A stretch of 5,795 bases of DNA from Gallionellaceae bacterium (GCA_003445795.1 DMCN01000024.1:1-5795), one strand, 5' to 3'. Shown: positions 1-4,914, counted from the stretch's first letter. The notes: generated from the letters alone by a model not told the origin. Numbers and translations are program-made.

Positions 1-27
1 ACAGTCAAGACGGTATCTTAGCTATAC

Positions 28-34
28 GTTAGGT
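28..34 (+). other. Right core site (R', GTTRRRY) of a recombination site cut by the window edge
   Basis: The heptamer GTTAGGT fits the GTTRRRY consensus of integron right core sites and sits 6 bases before the first cassette start codon. That is where the site joining a preceding cassette (attC), or attI, should lie. The 27 bases to its left do not resemble the GC-rich inner stem of the two clear attC sites in this window. It may be the end of a differently built attC or of attI. The rest of the site is outside the window, so the type cannot be decided. Confidence 0.5.
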
Positions 35-40
35 TTGCTG

Positions 41-325
41 ATGCCGTTGAGCGCCATAGCCGAAGCCATCCTTCAGCCCATCGTCGAAGTGGTGCTGCAA
101 TTGTTCTGTTATGGAACGGCATGGCTACTCGTTCCGATATTTAGCCTTGGAAGGGTTTATGTCGAACCCACACCAATTCGAGAATTTGTTAAACCTGGCT
201 TTGGGCGGCTGCAACGAAGTGACAAGGGACACTACGTGATGGAGGCTGAGTTGGCTTCACTAATTGGAATGCTCTTCTGGTTTGCAGTAGCAATTGCGGC
301 CTATGCATACTTCACACAAACCTAA
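41..325 (+). CDS. Cassette 1: small two-helix membrane protein of unknown function
   Basis: I do not recognise a named family. The 94-residue product has an amphipathic to hydrophobic stretch at about residues 10-36, a polar loop at about 38-70 containing a VEPTP motif and several basic residues, and a second hydrophobic segment at about 72-91 ending close to the C-terminus. This suggests a small inner-membrane protein with two membrane segments. The ATG at 41 is preferred over an in-frame TTG at 35 because it lies 6 bases after the GTTAGGT core site. The AGG of that core is then the only Shine-Dalgarno-like sequence, 7 bases upstream. The stop codon TAA (323-325) lies inside the left core site of the following attC, a compact arrangement common in integron cassettes. 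The cassette has no obvious promoter, so expression probably depends on read-through from the left. The gene call is fairly secure; the function is unknown. Confidence 0.7.
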   Translation: MPLSAIAEAILQPIVEVVLQLFCYGTAWLLVPIFSLGRVYVEPTPIREFVKPGFGRLQRSDKGHYVMEAELASLIGMLFWFAVAIAAYAYFTQT

Positions 326-377
326 CCTGTCATCCAAGCGGGACGCGCTGCGCGCGCCCCTTAATTTAACGTTGGGC
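320..377 (+). other. attC: attC recombination site of cassette 1 (58 bp)
   Basis: The left core is ACCTAAC (320-326, fits RYYYAAC) and the right core is GTTGGGC (371-377, fits GTTRRRY); they are largely complementary. Between them, 336-348 pairs with 352-362 around a 3-base loop. All pairs are Watson-Crick except two unpaired bases, C339 and A343. On the bottom strand these are an extrahelical G and T, the type of bulged bases known to direct integrase binding to folded attC bottom strands. Length and architecture match short attC sites. Recombination is expected between G371 and T372, so cassette 1 would span about 29-371. Confidence 0.9.
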
Positions 378-392
378 ATCAACTATTGATTT

Positions 393-398
393 AGGAAG
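393..398 (+). promoter_or_regulatory. Ribosome binding site of cassette 2 gene
   Basis: AGGAAG lies 8 bases before the ATG at 407. This is the only cassette gene here with its own leader and a purine-rich Shine-Dalgarno sequence clearly separate from the attC core site, and it supports the choice of start. Confidence 0.6.
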
Positions 399-406
399 TT
401 AAATTA

Positions 407-670
407 ATGAGCACAAATTTATTTGGAATTTTTTCAATAATTATTTTTACTGTATCTCTTTGGCGTAGTGCGGTATACGGTGAAACCACATCAAAGCCAC
501 TTTGGGTTGTTTTTGTAGTTCCAGCTTTAGCTAGTTTTGTAATTCTCTGCCTATGGAGTGGCGCGCACTCATCATCAGATTTTATTGTGGTTGGAGGGCC
601 TTACACCATGATTTCAGTGGTGTTCGGTCTTTTCTGTTATCAAGTGGCTAACAAATCCCGAAAGAAATAG
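407..670 (+). CDS. Cassette 2: small hydrophobic membrane protein of unknown function
   Basis: I do not recognise the family. The 87-residue product is mostly hydrophobic, with probable membrane segments at about residues 4-19, 32-51 and 62-80, short loops, and a basic tail (NKSRKK) that would favour a cytoplasmic C-terminus. The start is supported by an AGGAAG sequence 8 bases upstream. The gene lies between two attC sites, 29 bases after the right core of the first and 23 bases before the left core of the second, so it is the cargo of one cassette (about 372-750). Its DNA is clearly richer in A and T than the minus-strand genes to the right, with codons such as TTT, ATT and AAA. This points to a different origin, as is usual for cassettes. 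It could be a small stress, phage-defence or envelope protein, but nothing in the sequence decides this. Confidence 0.65.
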   Translation: MSTNLFGIFSIIIFTVSLWRSAVYGETTSKPLWVVFVVPALASFVILCLWSGAHSSSDFIVVGGPYTMISVVFGLFCYQVANKSRKK

Positions 671-693
671 GAAATGGCGCGTGTATACGCATT

Positions 694-756
694 GCCCAAC
701 CCAGCGTTCGAGCGGGACGCCGCAAAAGCGCGGCGCCCCTCAACTTTACGTTAGGC
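694..756 (+). other. attC: attC recombination site of cassette 2 (63 bp)
   Basis: The left core is GCCCAAC (694-700) and the right core is GTTAGGC (750-756); they are complementary except at one position. Internally 710-723 pairs with 730-741 around a 6-base loop (724-729), leaving only C713 and A717 unpaired. These are the same two bulges, at the same places relative to the GGG triplet, as in the attC at 320-377. The predicted exchange point is between G750 and T751. Confidence 0.92.
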
Positions 757-761
757 CGCTT

Positions 762-1049
762 ATGCACTACCGCACACCAGAAGCGCTAAAGGTTGAAGTT
801 GGATCAGTGAGCACGCGTCAGGAGTTGCACGATTTGCTTTTCGAGGCTTTTCGGTTTCCCGACTACTACGGCCAAAATTGGGATGCTTTCGATGAATGTA
901 TTCGCGATGTTAAGCTTCCGCCACACGTCGAGATCACTGGCTTGGAGTCGTTGCGAGTTCGTCTGCCGAGGGAGGCGGAGTTGTTGCAGCGTTGTGTTAC
1001 TGAGTTCGCCGAGGAGAAACACCATGACATCACATTTCCAGCGGCCTAA
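762..1049 (+). CDS. Cassette 3: barstar-family protein (barnase inhibitor homologue)
   Basis: Barstar is a small cytoplasmic protein that blocks the active site of the secreted RNase barnase. Family members also act as immunity or antitoxin proteins against related RNase toxins. The 95-residue product has the family signature FPDYYGQNWDAFDEC at residues 32-46, equivalent to LPEYYGENLDALWDC in Bacillus barstar. By that alignment Asp41 matches barstar Asp35 and Glu45 matches Asp39, two residues that contact barnase. The rest fits the fold: a leading ELHDLL helix and a final DIT strand near residues 89-91. Length is normal (Bacillus barstar is about 90 residues). The ATG at 762 is chosen because it follows the attC core (750-756) by 5 bases; an in-frame extension to 681 would read through the attC and is rejected. 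The AGG of the core may act as ribosome binding site. The stop TAA lies inside the next left core site. No RNase gene is present in the window. Confidence 0.88.
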   Translation: MHYRTPEALKVEVGSVSTRQELHDLLFEAFRFPDYYGQNWDAFDECIRDVKLPPHVEITGLESLRVRLPREAELLQRCVTEFAEEKHHDITFPAA

Positions 1050-1103
1050 CCCTACGCTCAAGTTCGCTCCCTTTGGTCGCTGGGACGCGCCTTCGGCGTG
1101 GTC
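1044..1103 (+). other. Degenerate or truncated attC of cassette 3
   Basis: The left core GCCTAAC (1044-1050) is perfect. The following sequence carries the GGGACGCGC block (1082-1090) seen in the other two attC sites. The inner hairpin survives: 1086-1091 pairs with 1095-1100 around TTC, with one G-T wobble. Beyond 1103 the expected complement of the outer stem and the GTTRRRY right core are missing; no GTT occurs between 1101 and 1169. The left arm also has extra sequence (about 1061-1081) with no matching right arm. I read it as an attC that lost its right half, which would fix cassette 3 in place and mark the end of the array. Confidence 0.65.
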
Positions 1104-1169
1104 TAAGGGGTCAGGCTCGAAATAGTCCCAAAAACTGAATCACTCGGCTACTCTCCGATTCGGATCACC
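1104..1169. other. Junction between cassette array and chromosomal operon, no gene
   Basis: This short stretch separates the broken attC from the stop codon of the convergent octaheme cytochrome gene. It starts with TAAGGGGTCAGGCTCG (1104-1119), which does not belong to the attC hairpin and recalls GGGGTCAG-type dispersed repeat ends found in some proteobacterial genomes. That resemblance is from memory and unproven. The right part carries a weak hairpin described separately. No open reading frame or RNA gene is visible. Confidence 0.5.
1130..1161 (-). terminator. Possible weak intrinsic terminator of the cytochrome operon
   Basis: Read on the minus strand just after the cytochrome stop codon, GAATC and GATTC arms (1157-1161 and 1137-1141) enclose a CGG/CCG pairing (1155-1157 with 1145-1147, sharing one base with the outer arm). 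The sequence AGTTTTT follows, with its T run at 1134-1130. The stem is interrupted and short, so termination would be inefficient. Position and T-tract are right; stability is doubtful. Confidence 0.3.
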
Positions 1170-1913
1170 CTAATCATCGTCCTCTTCGCGGCCGTGTTCT
1201 CCGCTGCGTTTTCCATAACCACCTCGAATATCGTGTTCATCAGCGCTGCGATGGCATTCGACGCAGTTGTCGTAATCGCGGATGCCTTCCTCGATGTGCT
1301 CGCGCCGGATGCTCTCGGGCGAGTGCTCGTGGCAGCCGTAGCAGGTGTAGCGGCTGTAGTCGTTGCGCACATGGCAGGTGACGCAACTGGCGTCATGGTC
1401 GCGATCCAGGGCGAAGTACTCGCCGTGGTCGAAGGTCGCGGGAACCCATTTGTCCTGGTTGTGGCACTGGCTGCAATTGCCGGTGATCTTCTGGTGCAGC
1501 GAATCGGCGGGTGACTTGTGGCAGCTCTGGCATTGCGCGCGCGATCCCTTGTCGAGCAGGGCATGGTCGAAACGGCCTTGCTGGCGGAAGCGCTTCACGC
1601 CCGCATGGTCGCTATGGCAGGCGATGCAGTTCTGGCTGACCAGCTTCTGGTGGAAGGGCGTGGCAGCGAGCGGCTTGACGATGGGCTGGCCGGTCGAGGT
1701 GAGTTTGCCGATCTGTTCCGGCTTGTGGCAGGTCACGCAGCGCTCGGAGGTCGCGCCGCCGAATTTGCTGTGGCAGGCGAAGCAATCGGTTTCCAGTTGC
1801 TTGTGGCCGGGGATGAGCTTGCCCGGTCCGACCATCAGGTTGGGATAGACGAAGGCCAGCACGGCCAGCACGATCAGGTTGGCGGCGAGGATGATCTTGA
1901 GGGTGCGGCTCAT
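1170..1913 (-). CDS. Membrane-anchored octaheme c-type cytochrome
   Basis: The 247-residue protein has eight CXXCH covalent heme c sites, starting at Cys 44, 59, 96, 128, 147, 177, 191 and 217. About ten more histidines (for example 37, 88, 103, 117, 140, 163, 173, 197, 206, 227) could be distal ligands, so bis-His hemes like those of multiheme electron-carrier (cytochrome c3/class III type) proteins are likely. A hydrophobic segment at about residues 6-23 is followed by no convincing signal peptidase site, so it probably anchors the protein in the inner membrane with the hemes in the periplasm. The last 25 residues are heme-free, very polar and end in REEDDD. The ATG at 1913 has a GGTGG sequence just upstream and overlaps the stop of the preceding gene by ATGA, implying translational coupling. 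Its likely role is to accept electrons from, or give them to, the b-type partner encoded just upstream. The terminal substrate is not indicated. I cannot assign it to a named octaheme enzyme such as hydroxylamine oxidoreductase or tetrathionate reductase, which are larger. Confidence 0.9.
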   Translation of the reverse strand: MSRTLKIILAANLIVLAVLAFVYPNLMVGPGKLIPGHKQLETDCFACHSKFGGATSERCVTCHKPEQIGKLTSTGQPIVKPLAATPFHQKLVSQNCIACHSDHAGVKRFRQQGRFDHALLDKGSRAQCQSCHKSPADSLHQKITGNCSQCHNQDKWVPATFDHGEYFALDRDHDASCVTCHVRNDYSRYTCYGCHEHSPESIRREHIEEGIRDYDNCVECHRSADEHDIRGGYGKRSGEHGREEDDD

Positions 1914-2488
1914 ATCCACCCCCAGAACAGAAAGATGCTGATGATGTGACCCAGCGACAACACGGCGAAGACGATGAAGATGGGGATGTGGACCTTGCGC
2001 CATTTGGTCATGGTGTCGAGGCTCACGGCATCCCAGAACACCGCCTGTTCCACTTCAGGCCGCGACAGGCCGCGCAACTGGAAATGCTCGCGCTGGCCCC
2101 GCACGTGCGCACGCGAACGGTCCAGCAGCAGTTTGCCGACCAGACCGCTGATCACGTTCACGCCCATGGCCACCGTCGCCAGCCAGGGCAGGATGGCGTT
2201 GAAGTGGATGCCGGCATGGATGAGCACCATCAACGAGCCCAGCCAGGCAGTGAACTCATGCAGGTTGAGCAGCGTCTTGGGATTGCCCGAGGTGATGTAT
2301 TTGCGTTTGCGCAGCGAATAGACCAGCGAGCCGATGATCAGGATGGTTCCCGGTATGCCGAGATAGCGGCCGATCCAGACCAGGTTCAGCCGGTGCAGCA
2401 GATAGTCCCCGGCCAGTGTCGCGACGGCCAGCAGGCCGACCAGCACGGTGAAGGGCAGGATATGTTGGCGCCAGAGCGAAGTCGTCAT
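1910..2488 (-). CDS. Probable membrane b-type cytochrome, electron-transfer subunit
   Basis: The 192-residue protein has about five membrane segments (near residues 11-29, 43-60, 76-97, 101-121 and 168-190). Histidines sit within or at the ends of these helices at positions 77, 91, 95, 167 and 181. The LHEF and HAGIHF motifs in helix 3 and KVHIPI/LGHIIS around helix 5 are the pattern expected for heme b ligation between helices, as in ferric-reductase-like and cytochrome b561/DUF4405-like proteins. A basic loop (KRK at 61-63) and a charged loop at about 123-165 would be cytoplasmic by the positive-inside rule. Its ATG follows the stop codon of the reductase gene with no gap (TAAATG). A strong GGAGGTG ribosome binding site (2498-2492) lies inside the end of that gene. 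The context suggests it passes electrons through the membrane between the flavin reductase and the octaheme cytochrome. Heme content is inferred from histidine placement and not proven. Confidence 0.75.
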   Translation of the reverse strand: MTTSLWRQHILPFTVLVGLLAVATLAGDYLLHRLNLVWIGRYLGIPGTILIIGSLVYSLRKRKYITSGNPKTLLNLHEFTAWLGSLMVLIHAGIHFNAILPWLATVAMGVNVISGLVGKLLLDRSRAHVRGQREHFQLRGLSRPEVEQAVFWDAVSLDTMTKWRKVHIPIFIVFAVLSLGHIISIFLFWGWI

Positions 2489-3751
2489 TTACACCTCCAG
2501 GGTGACGCTGGTTTTCGGGATGCAGGTGCAGAGCAGGCAACTGCCCGGCTCCGGATCGAACTCGGGCGCTTGGCCATAGCTTACTTCACCGCTCGTGATC
2601 GTGGTCTGGCAACTGCCGCAACCGCCGGCGCGGCAACCGGAGTCGACCGCGATGCCGTTGGCTTCGGCGAATTCCAGCAGGCTGCCGGCATCGGGCTGCC
2701 ATTGGAATCGTTTGCCGGAACGGGCGAAGGTCACCACGATGTCGCTCTTCATCGTCGCGGCTTGCTGCGGCACAGCGGCTTTGCGTTTGATCGATGCCGG
2801 ACCGAAGGCCTCGAAGTGGATGTGCGCGTCGGGCACGCCCCAATCTTCCAGCGCCGGGACCAGACTTTCCATCAGCGGGGTGGGGCCGCAGATATAGAAG
2901 TGATAGGGTTTGAGCGGCAGCTCCGCGCGCAGCAGGCGCACGTCGATGCGGCTGGCGAAGTGATAGTCGCGTCCGGCCACTTCTTCCGGCAGCGGATCGC
3001 TGAAGCAGAAGCGCAGATGGAAGTTGGGGTACGCGGCGGCCAGTTGTTCGAGATGGGATTTCATCACCAGCTCGCGGCTGTTGCGTACGCCGTAGAACAG
3101 CCACACCTCGCGTCCGGGTTGTTCGTTCAGGCACCAGTTCAGCATGCTCAGCATCGGCGTGATACCGATGCCGCCGCCGATCAGCACCACCGGCGCATCG
3201 CTGCGGTCGATATGGAAATGTCCCGAGGGCGCGCGCACCTGCAGGCGGTTGCCGACGGCAATGTGATCATGCAGATGGTTGGATGAACGACCCGGCGGCA
3301 CCTCGCAGTCCTTGGGCGGCACGGCGCGTTTGACCGAGATGCGGTAGCCGTCCGCGCGCGGCGCGTCCGACAGCGAATAGCAGCGGACGATCTGTTCGGT
3401 CGCTGCAGTGCCGGGTACATCGAGGCGGAAGGTCAGGAACTGGCCGGGCAGGAAGGCAGGCAGCGATTGAGCATCTTCCGGCACGAGATAGAACGAGCAG
3501 ACGGACTGGGCGGCGTCTTCGATGACTTTGCGGTCGACCCGGAAAGTGCGGTAGCCCGACCAGGCCGACAGCGGCGCTTCTTCCGGCATGGCACTCGCTG
3601 CCACCGGCGAAACGGTCAGACCCGATTCCGTTGCGCTTTCACGCAGCGCCTGATAGCCCTGCCAATGGCGCCAGAAGCCGATACCGAAATAGATCGCCAG
3701 TTGCAGCACGATCCCCGACACGATCCAGAGCAGTAATGAAAGTGAGGTCAT
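2489..3751 (-). CDS. Membrane-anchored NAD(P)H reductase with FAD, NAD and C-terminal 2Fe-2S domains
   Basis: The 420-residue protein has one N-terminal membrane helix (about 5-27) followed by basic residues, which places the bulk in the cytoplasm. After a linker comes a ferredoxin-NADP reductase-type FAD domain (about 66-180) with the flavin motif RCYS at 123-126 and a GRSSNHLHD stretch at 154-162. The NAD(P)-binding domain (about 186-310) has GGGIGITP at 192-199 and CGP at 288-290. The C-terminal plant-type ferredoxin domain (about 337-420) has Cys 373, 378, 381 and 408, with CRAGGCGSC spacing as in the hybrid-cluster-protein reductase Hcr. The expected reaction is transfer of electrons from NAD(P)H via FAD to the 2Fe-2S cluster and on to a partner, or the reverse. 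As the first gene of a coupled trio with a probable cytochrome b and an octaheme cytochrome c, its partner is likely the former. The start at 3751 has a modest AAGGG sequence about 9 bases upstream. Choice between NADH and NADPH cannot be read with confidence. Confidence 0.9.
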   Translation of the reverse strand: MTSLSLLLWIVSGIVLQLAIYFGIGFWRHWQGYQALRESATESGLTVSPVAASAMPEEAPLSAWSGYRTFRVDRKVIEDAAQSVCSFYLVPEDAQSLPAFLPGQFLTFRLDVPGTAATEQIVRCYSLSDAPRADGYRISVKRAVPPKDCEVPPGRSSNHLHDHIAVGNRLQVRAPSGHFHIDRSDAPVVLIGGGIGITPMLSMLNWCLNEQPGREVWLFYGVRNSRELVMKSHLEQLAAAYPNFHLRFCFSDPLPEEVAGRDYHFASRIDVRLLRAELPLKPYHFYICGPTPLMESLVPALEDWGVPDAHIHFEAFGPASIKRKAAVPQQAATMKSDIVVTFARSGKRFQWQPDAGSLLEFAEANGIAVDSGCRAGGCGSCQTTITSGEVSYGQAPEFDPEPGSCLLCTCIPKTSVTLEV

Positions 3752-3801
3752 ATTCCGCGGCCCTTGGGTTACTACCAGATGCCGGGAGTATGCGCGCGTT
3801 G

Positions 3802-3820
3802 TCTTAAATATTACTTAAGA
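3802..3820. promoter_or_regulatory. AT-rich inverted repeat upstream of the reductase operon
   Basis: TCTTAA (3802-3807) and TTAAGA (3815-3820) are perfect inverted repeats separated by 7 bases, in an AT-rich island within a GC-rich region. On the minus strand the spacer gives TAATAT (3813-3808), an acceptable -10 hexamer about 57 bases before the reductase ATG. No good -35 hexamer lies 16-18 bases further upstream. The arrangement suits an operator or an activator-dependent promoter for the electron-transfer operon, but the palindrome does not match the FNR consensus or another regulator I can name. Confidence 0.35.
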
Positions 3821-3851
3821 TTTGCCGGAGAGGCGGCGCAAGCGGGAAGGC

Positions 3852-4640
3852 CTAGTGTGTGCCTGCCTGCAGCATCACGCGCGAGATGACGTCGAATCCT
3901 TCCCGCACGAAGACGCCGAGCAGCGGTGCGAGGAACGGCAGCAGCAGCATCAGCGTGATGAAGCCGACCGCCAGCGTGATGGGGAAGCCGACCGCGAAGA
4001 TGTTGAGCTGCGGTGCGCTGCGGGTGAGGATGCCGAGCGCCAGGTTGGTGATCAGCAATGCGCCGATCAGCGGTAGTGCGAGTTGCACCGCGTGGCTGAA
4101 CATGGCGCCGCCCCATTCCACCAGGGTGCGGAACGCGCCGGCAGAGGGCGGGGTAGCGCTGATGGGAAAGGAGTGGAAGCTGTCCGCCAATGCGGCGAGC
4201 ATGTACAGGTGCCCGTCCATGGCAAGAAAGGTGAGCGCGGCGATGATGCCGAGGAACTGCGCCAGCACGGGCAGATAGGAAGCGTTCTGCGGATCGTAGA
4301 AGGTGGCGAAACCCAGACCCATCTGCATGCCGGCCAGGTCGCCGGTCATTTCCACCGCGGTGAAGACGAGGCGGATGGCGAAACCCATGACCAGTCCGGC
4401 CATGATCTGCTGCACCAGTACGAGCAGCCCCTGCGCGGAAGCGGGGTCGAGATCGGTGGGGATGTCCAGCGTCGGCGCCACGATCACGGTGATGGCAAAT
4501 GCCAGCGCGACCTTGATGCGCGCGGGAACTTGCCGGTTGCCGAGAATGGGGGCGCTGGCGATGAGCGCCAGAATGCGGGCGAGCGGAAAGATGAAGGCGG
4601 CGAACCAGGCAGTGAGTTGAGCGCTGGTGAAACTGATCAC
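3852..4640 (-). CDS. fliR: Flagellar type III export apparatus protein FliR
   Basis: FliR is an integral membrane subunit of the FliPQR export gate, the helical core through which flagellar rod, hook and filament proteins leave the cytoplasm. The 262-residue length is normal. Family features visible are the opening FTSAQLTAWF, a PLARI motif at 19-23, LTFLAMDGHLYML at 136-148 followed by SFHSFPI, and QLNIFAVGFPI at 211-221, within a protein made mostly of membrane helices. The start is GTG at 4640, chosen because the family N-terminus aligns there and it falls 4 bases after the fliQ stop codon. It is the last gene of the visible flagellar cluster; no flhB follows. A 100-bp gap then leads to the reductase gene on the same strand, with no clear terminator between, so some read-through is possible. 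Confidence 0.96.
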   Translation of the reverse strand: MISFTSAQLTAWFAAFIFPLARILALIASAPILGNRQVPARIKVALAFAITVIVAPTLDIPTDLDPASAQGLLVLVQQIMAGLVMGFAIRLVFTAVEMTGDLAGMQMGLGFATFYDPQNASYLPVLAQFLGIIAALTFLAMDGHLYMLAALADSFHSFPISATPPSAGAFRTLVEWGGAMFSHAVQLALPLIGALLITNLALGILTRSAPQLNIFAVGFPITLAVGFITLMLLLPFLAPLLGVFVREGFDVISRVMLQAGTH

Positions 4641-4644
4641 TTGG

Positions 4645-4914
4645 CTAACCCACCATGTACGGAATGCTGCTGAAAAGCCGTGTCATGTAGTCCAGCAGGA
4701 TGCTCATCATCCACGGGCCGGAGATGATGAGCACGATGAACATGCCGATCAGCTTGGGGATGAACGACAGCGTCATCTCGTTGATCTGTGTCGCCGCCTG
4801 GAAGATGCTGACGACCAGGCCGATGATGAGGGCGGTGAGCAGCGGTGGGGCGGACACCATGAGCGTGATCTCCAGTGCCTGCTGCCCTATGGTCATGACT
4901 GATTCGGGAGTCAT
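4645..4914 (-). CDS. fliQ: Flagellar type III export apparatus protein FliQ
   Basis: FliQ is a small two-helix membrane protein present in several copies around FliP and FliR in the flagellar export gate. The 89-residue product is of standard size. It has the usual MTPESVMTIGQQALE opening, a first membrane helix at about 15-38, the hallmark FQAATQINEMTLSFIPKL segment at about 38-55, and a second helix at about 55-75. The ATG at 4914 lies 7 bases after the fliP stop. The ribosome binding site is weak (GAGAA, 4923-4919) and overlaps the fliP stop codon, so translation is probably coupled to fliP. Confidence 0.96.
   Translation of the reverse strand: MTPESVMTIGQQALEITLMVSAPPLLTALIIGLVVSIFQAATQINEMTLSFIPKLIGMFIVLIISGPWMMSILLDYMTRLFSSIPYMVG

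Noticed and set aside
681..761. N-terminal extension of the barstar gene to an in-frame GTG at 681
   Set aside because: The 27 extra codons would translate the attC hairpin. The family N-terminus and the position just after the core site both support the ATG at 762.
320..1103. Direct repeats of GGGACGC spaced several hundred bases apart, considered as a CRISPR or tandem repeat
   Set aside because: The shared block is the inner arm of attC sites. The intervals are whole gene cassettes of unequal length, not spacers.
804..1125. Overlapping open frames on both strands across the barstar gene and the damaged attC
   Set aside because: The barstar frame has a strong family signature. The alternatives have none, and one of them (883-1125) reads into the attC remnant.
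1194..1949. Several plus-strand open frames opposite the octaheme cytochrome, with Ala/Val-rich or Trp-rich products
   Set aside because: They mirror the repeated CXXCH codons of the real gene and have no ribosome binding sites or recognisable features.
1914..2003. Longer cytochrome c start at 2003
   Set aside because: The extra 30 residues would lie within the cytochrome b gene and are not signal-like. The ATG at 1913 has a GGTGG sequence, forms the ATGA overlap and begins a typical hydrophobic anchor.
1946..3286. A 446-codon open frame on the plus strand, antisense to the reductase and cytochrome b genes
   Set aside because: Its predicted protein is rich in Gln, His, Asp and Gly with no domain or membrane pattern. 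The minus strand has clear FAD, NAD and 2Fe-2S motifs over the same bases. Long antisense frames are common opposite GC-rich genes.
3752..3851. Terminator after fliR
   Set aside because: The minus-strand sequence after the fliR stop has no stable GC stem followed by a T run. The TCTTAA/TTAAGA palindrome is AT-rich and better placed as a regulatory site.
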